This document shows positions 55,426 to 64,000 of a DNA stretch of 64,000 nt, one piece after another. The DNA lies in assembly GCA_037893225.1 (NCBI GenBank), contig JAZGUH010000732.1, positions 124,001 through 188,000 of the forward strand, in the 5' to 3' direction. The notes under the pieces are model-generated. The model saw only the letters and a list, made by a program, of their open reading frames with translations. It had not been told where the DNA came from and searched no databases. A program made the translations under genes and the position numbers. Numbering within the stretch: the stretch's first letter is position 1; each line of letters begins with the position of its first letter. The stretch comes from Hippasteria phrygiana (Eukaryota; Echinodermata; Asteroidea; Valvatida; Goniasteridae).

Positions 55426-55623
55426 ATAGTAACCACGGACATTTTAGAATTTGTTTTCGGTATAAAACTGACCCCCCCCCCCCCCCCCCTTCTCCTCGAT
55501 ACAATTAAGAAAAAATCACAACATTTTACATCGATCTGCCAAATCGTTCAGGGGACAAAATGGTGGGAGTACCCCCAATCCTAATATTTTAGGGTTAATT
55601 AAACTAGACACCTACATTGTAAA

Positions 55624-56626
55624 TATAGGTTTTCCAGGCCAATTTGCGAATTGTTCTGATTGAAGCATTTAAATTAGCGAACGTCGGTGTGCATATGACG
55701 TATGACGATGTTTTTCTTTCCTTATTTGTTTATGGGCAATAATTTTTATCAAACGGTCATTTAAATTAATCAGATTTTTAAATTGATATATTTTTCTATT
55801 GTCTTCTTAGGTTTTATAAAAAATTTGCAAAATGTATAATGGAAAAGTCTGTAACATTATAATGTAACTTCTGAACTGATATGAGGGATGGATGATGTAA
55901 CTAAGGAAATGAAAAGGCCTAAGGAATTTTCGTTTTTACTGTTTATTTTTGTTTGTTTTAAAGTTTGACGAAAGAAATTAGAGGCATATGTATGTTGACA
56001 TGTTTATGAATCCTTGAACGTTTTAACTTTGTTTACTGTTCTTGTTCGTTCCGAGTCACCCATCGATCTCTTCATGTGCAAGACATCGGGGCATGTATGT
56101 TTTGCAATGGTTGTACCGTCGGAACACTTCTCTTGGGAAATTTGTTTTCTGGGGCCGATTTCATCAGACGATCACACCTCCCCTCCCGTAGGATCGCCAT
56201 CTTATCAGTCTGAAAACTTAGTTAAGAAAGAGAGGTGTTCATCTACGGATTAAAGACGTCACACATGATTTGCGTTTAGATAACTTAGACTTTTATACGA
56301 ATATACAGACAAGCAGGAATGTGGACATGCAGGAAATGGAGGTGAAATATGTTTGTTCATTAATAAAAATAAATGCCCGATCAACCCCTTACTGCTGGTC
56401 CAGACGAAATTGAATGAACAATAGGCCTACGATACTCTTAATTTGAATGAATCTTTTACAGGAACGAGTGAAGTTAAAAGAAGATAGTATGCTCGGATAG
56501 TGAAATTGAATGATTGATTTTGACTGTCGAATGACGATCGGCGTGATCATTCAATTTCAATCTAAATTGAACGAGGCAGGCGTTAAAATGAACGAAAACT
56601 TGATGAAATTGGCCGGGAAACCTATA
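55624..56626. mobile_element. TATAGG-terminal element (subfamily 2)
   Basis: Ends TATAGGTTTTCCAGGCCAAT and the complement of TATAGGTTTCCCGGCCAAT. Homologous along its length to 19250-20381, for example the CTTCATGTGCAAGACATCGG word at about 56072. Contains an ORF (56014-56253) that is not conserved as coding in the other copy. Confidence 0.75.
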
Positions 56627-57213
56627 ATACCGATAGCCTGCTAACAGATATGTTGGATATTTAACCGGTAGCTGAAAGACCTATATCTTGAGAAAATATT
56701 TTGAGCAAAGGGCGGTCTATAAAATATGTCGAGAACGCGCCTTTTTGTATCTTTCCTCCGTCCTAAAAACACTACTTCTTTTTGTTTATCCTAACCCTCT
56801 CCCCCCCCCCCCCCCCCCCCCTCCGTTGGATACGCCACTGATAGAAGACTGCGCGTCTGAACGCACTCACGAGCTAGTCTTTTTATTCCATGTATGACGG
56901 GACCTAGCACGGCAGCCACCGCGCGCCGCCCACCCTGCACGCCGTGCCACCGTACACCTGGCCGGTCTCCAAGCACGGTAGGCCACATATTCTGCGATTT
57001 ACCCCAACGCGACACACGCAAATGCGTCGACGGGCAACCTACTATATTTGGTTTGGGATTAATTGCAGCTGTAGAAATATACTGTCCGTGTTCCTGTATA
57101 GCTAGCTGTGAATTCCAAACAAAAAACTCAATATTGGTTTTTTTTCCTTCACCGACGTATTTTATAAACACTGTATACTCAGTGTTGTCCCAAGAGATTA
57201 TTTGGAAAAAAAT

Positions 57214-57285
57214 AACTCGCGTGGGACTCGAAGCCACGACCTCCTGCTTTCTAGTGCAGATGTCTTGCTAACCCACCACCGAGCT
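57214..57285 (-). pseudogene. tRNA-like sequence, 72 nt (tRNA pseudogene or SINE head)
   Basis: Reverse strand folds close to a tRNA: acceptor AGCTCGG with GCGAGTT (five to six of seven pairs), anticodon arm CTGC..GCAG with an eight-base loop ACTAGAAA, and T-arm GTGGC-TTCGAGT-CCCAC (four of five pairs) with a good B box GGCTTCGAGTCCC. The D-arm is weak and the base before the putative anticodon is not T, so it is unlikely to be functional. It sits in a part of copy B absent from copy A. Confidence 0.5.
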
Positions 57286-57808
57286 TGCCGGAGTCGGTTG
57301 GCTGGTTCGAATCTGATATAGCGGCGGGTACCGCAGCCAAACTATTCATGATGAAATTTGCGTCGGAATAATGTAAACGAAAAACTGTTATCCCAAAAAT
57401 TTAAACTGAGCCAAAAAGCCCGATGATGATGTAAATAATATTCGCATCGACAGGAGCCATCTTGAAATCCCATGATGCATTGCGGTAAGCCGTGTGACAC
57501 TGGTTATTAACCTGGATCAAAATTCGGCTCCAAAACCATATTTTGGCCACATACTTTTTTCGGTGTATTTCGACATGAACACGCACACAGCTACCATACT
57601 TATTAAATCGATTACCATAGTAACCACTACAGTAAACTGACCCCCCCCCCCCGAATTTTTTTAAAAATTCCATGTCGATCGGCCAAATCGTTCGGGGCAA
57701 AATTCGGCTGGGTAGCCCAAGTCATAATAGGGTTAAACTAGACACCTCGATAGTCTGGAAACCGGTATGTTGAAGGTGTAACCGATAGCTAAAATCATTT
57801 GGAGAAAG

Positions 57809-58855
57809 TATAGGTTTTCCCCGGACGATTTCGCAAGATGTGTATTTGAATTTGTAAAACTTGAATTCAAAACGACGTATATCTCGGATTCATTTTGGCA
57901 AAAACTAGAATTCGCTTTCATTTTGTATCATTCAAATAAATGAATGTGCATAACGTTTCATTTAAACGATTACAAATACGTGACTAGGCTTTCGGTTTGA
58001 CGTATGCGTGGCCGACTATTAAGAATGTGCAATCTATTTCGCAGCAATTCGATTTGTCATTGTGACACGGCCTGAATTGAATATTCTTTTTCATTTCTTA
58101 TAATTTAAATTCGCAAATTCTGCATTCAATTTAAATAAAGTATATAGGCCTATACAATTCATGACACAACTTTAATTGATTAATTAATTAATCAATGTAT
58201 TGTAGGCCTAATCGATCATTAATGTGTTTTTTATTGTTGGTGGTTCTTTGTCTTAATTGCATTTTAATGTCTTTCTGTATTTCTTAAAGTTCTTTCTCAT
58301 TTTATCAGTTCGATTGTCTACCGTTATTAGATATTTTAGGAGGCCCACCAATATGTAAACTGTGACATTTGGCTATATGATGCGACCGTGGCAAATGATG
58401 AGCAAAGAAAGAACGATTTTCTTCAGCTTATTTTGTTGTATGTTTCAAAAGACTATAAGACCACCTGGTTTAGTTTCCCACATGTTACTTTTGTTCACAA
58501 ATAAATGAATTCTAATGCTTGACCAGGCATGCATTAAAAATAATGCATTAAAAATAAAAAAAACACTGCGCGGGAAATCGGCTGCACACTTAGCGAAATA
58601 CATTGATGATAAATTAAAAGGAAAACAGGATTCCGGATGTGCATTCAAATTCGCGGTAAAATGAATTATCAATAATTGTATACTAAATTCAGTTCACACT
58701 CGGGAAATCGTACGCTGAATTTTTTACGACTGAACGCACCTTTATGGAAATAGAATTATCAATTGTTAAATAGAAAACGGGATTGTGAACGTTCATTCTA
58801 TTTCGCACGAAAACGAATGCATCTTTTACAAATAAATCGTCCGGGAAAACCTATA
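57809..58855. mobile_element. TATAGG-terminal element (subfamily 3)
   Basis: Ends TATAGGTTTTCCCCGGACGA and the complement TCGTCCGGGAAAACCTATA. Inserted in copy B ahead of TTTTGAGCAAAGGGAGACAC; copy A carries the uninterrupted AAGTATTTTGAGCAAAG, indicating a TA or TAT duplication. The interior is rich in ATTCAAATT/AATTGAAT words but differs from the other subfamilies. Confidence 0.75.
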
Positions 58856-60392
58856 TTTTGAGCAAAGGGAGACACTATCAAGAAATGTGACATTTTCTGT
58901 TATTATGAAAGCCATGGGCGGCGATCCGGGGGGACGGGGGAACATGTCCTCCCCCCCCCCCCCCAATATGTGTGGGGGAGGGGACGGCTATGGCAGTGTC
59001 CACCCCCCCCCCCCCCCCCCCCCCCCAATAATTTCTCCATGGTCATATACATTTTATGGGTTATTGGCTTTTATATGCACTAGAATGCACCAGAGTACAC
59101 AAAGATCAGCACACATTTTCAAAAAATTCCCAGGATACACAAGAGACACTGAGTACAAAATGCTTAACAATAAGTCAGTTCGGTATTCCAACTGCGCGTG
59201 TGCGCATCAAGATTTGACAGCTTTTCTTTTAGGAGAAACATTTCATTGTATGCGTGCAAAAGCAAAGCGGGTACCAGCAAATTTAAAGCGATCGTCGTGT
59301 TCTGAAGTAACATTTTTCAAAACGTTTGGACAGCGAAGTGTTTTCAGGTGTCATGTGTGTCCAAACTTGTGTTCGCACAAAAGTTTCCATCGTCTTTTCG
59401 ATTGCACAGAAATTGCACAGAATGCATCTTCGGTTACCACGTCCCCCATAGCCTTGTGTACATTTATCTGCCACGTTTATCCCGAGAGAAAAAGAATTGT
59501 CGAATCTTGTTGTGCACATGCGCAGTTGGAATACCCACCTGGCTTATTATTGTTGCTTGTGCGATTTATCCTCCGCCCCCTCCCCCAACTTTGATGAGAA
59601 ATCGCCGCCGCTGATGAAAGCCAACGGAGATATTGTTCACTGCACCAGAAGACTTATACTGCAGTTGATATTTGTTATCATTCTAATAGGTTTGCATATG
59701 GCAACCGCGTTATTGATGTATCCCGCAGGTTGTTTTAATGACATTTCATCAATTATTTATTCTGCTGGAGACATCTCTTTTCAGTAATGAACGCACTTCC
59801 ATTTGTATTATTCAATTAAGGATTAAGTCAGCCGTTATATGCCGATTCATTTACGCTGGCCCGTTGATTACGAGGTGTACATTTAAAATGCATTATGCCG
59901 TGAGGCAGAAAATATATCAATCGACTAAAATGTGTGTCCTAGAGGATGATTACCAGTGCAACCTCATTATTATACATGCCAGCTGCTGTTTAGATACGGT
60001 TTGGACCTTGTTCGAGACTTTTAATGGCCCATCTTACACGAATTAATCTTTGTAGATTTAAGCTTTGTGAGAGGAAAGCAGTAGAATGTTTTGTCATTCA
60101 GGTCACCATTTAATTTAGGCGATTGTTATGCCACTAAAGTTAAAAAAAAGTCCAACACTAACCACTTTCTGCTGACAGTGACACGATTTTGCCGACAAAC
60201 TGCCATCGCGTATCGGCGACACGATTTTGCCGACAAAAGTGACAAATCGGGATGTCCTTACCCCTAACACTCCACAACCCCCCTAGTACCAGCCTTGATG
60301 TCAGGCCTTATCAGTTTTTAATTTACAAATAAAAGAACTTTCTCAGCTGAACGATCACAGTTAAATAATAATGTTCTTATTTTTGACAACTT

Positions 60393-61399
60393 CAAACCGG
60401 CCAATTTCATCACAAATTAATTCAATTTCATTAACACGCATTCAAATTCACGCATTTCCTCCTAATTCAATCATACTAGGGTTTCATTTTAGCTACTATT
60501 GCGTTCAATTTAGTGTTTGTGCACACATGATTTCCTTCTTTTCATTCAGGTTCGTTTCAGTCATTCTATTTGGTGTATAGGCATTCAAGACTACATTTTC
60601 ACCAATCTTCAGTTGAATTTCTGCTACCTATCTACAATATTGATGAAATCAAATTTAGACTCATCGAAGCGCACATGAATTTGTTGCTAGTTTTTGTTTT
60701 CTTTTTCGTTTATGGGTAATGAATTTCAAATTCTGTGCGTTCAAATTAAACACGAGTTATGGCTTGTTTATTCGAGGAAGCTGGCAATAGCTCTTTTACT
60801 GGCACTAGAGTTTTTCTTTATTAGATGCGTTTCGGTGTTGTTTGCATTTCATTTACATGTACGTCATGTGTTAATGTCTTAATTGCAATAACTGTTCCTT
60901 TTGCTTTGTTACCCAATGATTAAAGTTAAAGCCTGTACCCTGTATCTAAGACTGTTAAGTAAAGTTTGAAAAGTTATGGTGATCAGTTTGAAATAGAAAC
61001 AAAGTCTTTCGCTATAGCCTTGTGATAGTTTGCGCATGGTCTTTATGTTTTCTTCTTTATTTCTGCTAATGTTCGGACCACGTCAAATTAAAATATAGAT
61101 CAGAAAGCACATACCATAAAAACGAATTTTAATGTAAACATTTGAAAAATGTTTGCCAATTGATGAAATTGAATGGTTGACCTACCTCTTGCTGCTGGCT
61201 TTTACAAAATTGAATGATCTTTGCGACCTCATGAATTTGAATGATCTTATTTGGCCATTGAATGCTAACTGCTGAAATGGAATTACTCCTTTTGACTGTT
61301 GAATGCTGATGCAACGGAGCATTCATTTTCAAACGAAATTGAATGAGCCAGATATTAAATTGAATGAATTTGTGTTTAAATTGGCCGGGAAAACCTATA
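60393..61399. mobile_element. TATAGG-terminal element (subfamily 1), near-full copy
   Basis: Right end AATTGGCCGGGAAAACCTATA is intact; the left end keeps CCGGCCAATTTCATC but has lost the TATAGG tip. The first 650 bp match 18395-19098 inverted, including a near-identical 60-residue frame. The right half (61130-61399) is a run of AATTGAATG-type words. Confidence 0.75.
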
Positions 61400-62379
61400 T
61401 TATATAAACTCAACATGGTTAATAAGAAAACAAATTATTTTGCGCATGGTATGGTTGATTGCAATTTCTTTGTTTGCGTTTCTTGTCAGAAGCACATGTA
61501 CATGCATCACTTTTTGTGTGTGACTGGACTGCTTTTTTTCACAGGATGTCAAGATTAAGTCCGTTTCCGGGGGCGGGGGGCGGGGGCGGGGGGGGGGGGG
61601 GGGGGGGCGGGGGCTGAGTACGTGCCCGAACAGGGACCTAATACATATAAATATGTTGCTGATAAACCAAACATTTTGCAATTAGGCCTACAGTTTTCGA
61701 ATTGTGAAAGCAATTTTGTACTCTGCGAACCTACTATATTTGGTTGGGTTAAAAGGGAGAGTGAAGATATGGAGCACGTTTGGCAAAGTATTTAGGAAAC
61801 CTTACTCTGTGAAGAAAAAAGTGCGCAGGTTATCAACGTGTTCGGGAAATATGTATCGTGATGCATTCACCTCCGTACAGAATGATTTGATGATTAGAAA
61901 TACTTAATCCACTTGCGGCACATGAAGTGACTTCACAATCTCACTTTAGCGTGTATGAGTTTTTCATAATTATGAAGTACTCATATACACAGCACGAGGT
62001 ACAGAGGCACTTATATAGTACGGGGTACATGAGTTACATATTATACGGTATGTCACTGAAAGTAGTTTAGGTATCATATACTTGATTTATAATTGTGGGT
62101 TGTTTGACCAATTAAATTTATAATGTTAACTTTAATTTAAATTGCAACAATACATTTACAACAAAAGTGTAAAATTAACAAGGACAGCAAAACAAAGTTC
62201 TTTTCAGTTTTATAAAGACGACCATGCAAACAAAAGTCGATGACCCTTATTTTCCTTTGTTACATTTCTGTGTAGGCTACCTATAATGAGTCTATAACAT
62301 ATTTTTAAGAAAATTGATTCGAAAGAAACAAGCAATGGGCCTATATTTATGAATAACAGGGAAAACACAGAAAAATAGT
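61400..62379. other. No gene recognised; poly-G/C tract
   Basis: AT-rich flank with a G-rich stretch at about 61567-61612 (GGGGGCGGGG words and a long G-run). The ORF at 61704-61907 has no recognisable domain. Confidence 0.4.
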
Positions 62380-62674
62380 GGAGAAATTATCCTCATCTGC
62401 GAACTTTATGCCTTCTGCAGAAGATGTCGTAATGAAGTGTATCGAAATTGAACAAACTTATCATTAAATTGTGTGGCAAAAGACGAATTTGTCCGGCGTA
62501 AACGAGACGAAATTGAATACTCCTCGCCGAAAATGGGTGTTCGTGGATTGAATTCGATTGAACAATAATTGATAACCTTGGAAGTGCACCAAATCGATGC
62601 TGATAGACGAATTTGAATATTAAAGACGGTGAATTCGAATTATAAATGTTTCAAAATAGCCGGGGAAACCTATA
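62380..62674. mobile_element. TATAGG-terminal element, right-end fragment
   Basis: Ends GCCGGGGAAACCTATA at 62674, preceded by CGAAATTGAA / GAATTCGAATT words similar to the interior of the other copies. No left terminus was found. Confidence 0.5.
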
Positions 62675-62890
62675 TTAAAGCTGATGATGTGTTCTTTCCA
62701 ATGGTATATACATCTAGAAATAACTTGTTTGGCGATGAGAGACTGTTCTCTATTGAGAGCGCCACAAATAGAGTCAGAGAAGTGTTGTTTTTTCTGTTCA
62801 CAAATAGTTTCCCCCAACATTTGTTAGTAAGGGAGATCAATGAAATTGGAATTTTCAGTCAAAGCACTGACATAGCAGCTTTATACTGTA
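62675..62890. other. Fragment related to copies A/B
   Basis: Contains GACATAGCAGCTTTATACTG, matching GACATAGCAGCTGTAGAAAT of the long repeat copies at 48286 and 54882. It is probably a decayed third copy into which the next element inserted. Confidence 0.4.
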
Positions 62891-63796
62891 CACTGTAAAG
62901 AAAATATATGTTATTTTACATCAAAAGTGATGGCAGCAGAGACGCCACACATTTTGCTGTTTTTCATTTTTACATCACATGTTGTAGATATTTTTTGCAA
63001 CATTTGCGTAAAATAATTGTACACTTAATTTGTAAAATTACTTTCGTCTGTAAATTGTTTATGCAAAAGAAGTCATTTGCATACAAATTATCAGTTAAAT
63101 ACCATAAAAACTGTAAATAAACTAATTGTGCCATTTTGAGTCCACAGTCGATGTGCAATTTTATTGACTTTTTTAGACTAACGAACTTTAATGTGTCACC
63201 TGAAATGTCAATTACTGGTAATAATATCACCATATAATATATTTCTTACCGAATTACCACATTGCCACATTACCTGATTCACAGTCGTACATCAGTTATG
63301 TTAATAACGGACGTAAGTGATATATATGTGCATTGGCTTTCGCCTCTACTGCAGTCATGGTTGATATGAGAAAATGCCTAACGTTTATTTTTTAGTGGGC
63401 AAATTTTATCTTTGAGACTATTTGTAACTTAAAATAGAACACTTTACACACGAAAGCATTCAAAAGTTATCACAACAACCTGTAACCCTTACGCCGAGAA
63501 ATAGAAATGGTAAAATTGCTTGTCAAGAGCAAGTCATGCTCATTCGGGGTCAACATGCAAATGAAGGGTCAACATCACATTGGCTGTAAATTTAATGACA
63601 ACCCACGTATTTTAACAAAATATTTTACTTTGTATTACTGTTTTTACAAAATAATACTGTAAATATACAAAAATTCCGTTAAAACACGGAAATTTGAAGG
63701 AAAATTGTAATTTTAACATCAAAAGTGCTGTAAAAACCAATTATAGTACAGATCTGTTAGAAATTCTCTGTAAAATTACAGATATTTTTTACAGTG
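62891..63796. mobile_element. CACTGTAAAA-terminal element, 906 bp
   Basis: Flanked by TA (62889-62890 and 63797-63798). Ends CACTGTAAAGAAAAT and the complement of CACTGTAAAAAATATC. The right part (63590-63790) repeats TTTTAC/GTAAAAT words. No transposase. Same terminal class as 26197-26394 and 53498-54198 but with an unrelated interior. Confidence 0.8.
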
Positions 63797-64000
63797 TACG
63801 TGTTCTTTGCCAGTTTCGCGCACAACATATTTTGCTCTTAATTTCTTAATTTTCAATACAAACGTTGTACACTTTAAATAAAACATCGCAAGACAAAATC
63901 CACCCACGTTTAGTCATCGAATCATTGCTTTACAAATGTCAAATTATTTGCAACCCCACAATTATTCGGGCGTATATTTTTTGTGCAAAAGAAAGCAAGA

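Larger units (their letters stand above)
53450..60380. repeat. Long unclassified repeat, copy B with nested insertions
   Basis: The same repeat as copy A, opened by four insertions: CACTGTAAAA element (53498-54198), LINE tail (about 55119-55425) and two TATAGG-terminal elements (55624-56626 and 57809-58855). Poly-C runs lie at about 55471-55489, 56803-56821, 57642-57652, 58951-58964 and 59004-59026. Stretches 56640-57300 and 58856-59620 hold material with no counterpart in copy A. No transposition protein was recognised. Confidence 0.65.

Noticed and set aside
58887..59594. 235-residue forward ORF, among the longest in the window
   Set aside because: Its Pro-rich parts come from poly-C runs and the remainder has no recognisable domain; it crosses repeat copy B boundaries.

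Overview
This window is non-coding-rich animal DNA built almost entirely of transposable elements in many states of decay. There are no operons, ribosome binding sites, rRNA genes, CRISPR arrays or intact long host genes. Spliced-gene signals, DIRS-type tyrosine-recombinase retroelements, Penelope-like, Gypsy and Jockey/CR1-like retroelements, hAT, Mutator-like, mariner/IS630 and Helitron-like DNA elements, long poly-G/poly-C runs and frequent AGGCCTA words together suggest a marine invertebrate, plausibly a deuterostome such as an echinoderm, hemichordate or amphioxus. The species cannot be named from the sequence alone.

Layout. 0.8-3.4 kb: reverse-strand DIRS-like gag/RT/RNase H remnant, interrupted by a 497-bp mariner-like MITE. 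3.6-4.4 kb: reverse-strand Gypsy integrase whose catalytic Glu has become Gly. 4.4-4.8 kb: AACGTTGA repeat. 5.4 kb: a probable first coding exon. 6.0-8.9 and 9.3-10.0 kb: two hAT-like elements with 8-bp target duplications. 12.15-13.54 kb: Mutator-like element with a 9-bp duplication. 14.5-16.3 kb: Gypsy 3' end (pol C-terminus, polypurine tract, LTR) hosting a foldback mariner. 17.6-18.3 kb: IS630/Tc1-like DDE transposase remnant. 18.4-20.4 kb: two TATAGG-terminal elements. 20.5 kb: 27-bp minisatellite. 21.6-28.1 kb: reverse-strand DIRS element with inverted terminal repeats, gag and tyrosine recombinase; its RT/RNase H interior is replaced by at least six nested MITEs, one carrying a TATA box and a short Lys/Pro-rich ORF. 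28.2-29.3 kb: AACGTTGA repeats ending in a perfect 46-bp palindrome. 29.3-30.5 kb: Jockey/CR1-like RT fused to a Gypsy fragment. 31.26-43.48 kb: tandem array of about 2-kb Helitron-like units packed with TGACGTCA palindromes, containing a 957-bp x3 tandem repeat. 43.48-43.72 kb: a stack of four terminal hairpins. 43.7-47.8 kb: pseudogene of a large protein family with a FEN1/XPG-like nuclease signature. 48.0-50.3 and 53.45-60.4 kb: two copies of one long unclassified repeat, loaded with younger insertions. 50.9-53.1 kb: Penelope-like RT. 60.4-63.8 kb: further TATAGG-terminal and CACTGTAAAA-terminal elements.

The best candidate for something undescribed is the 31-44 kb block. There, reverse-strand units end in a hairpin, a short spacer and CTAG or CTGA, followed by a T-run. 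Hairpin sequences differ between units while base pairing is kept, and the stack abuts the FEN1-like pseudogene. All reading-frame calls come from inspection; none was tested by alignment or database search.
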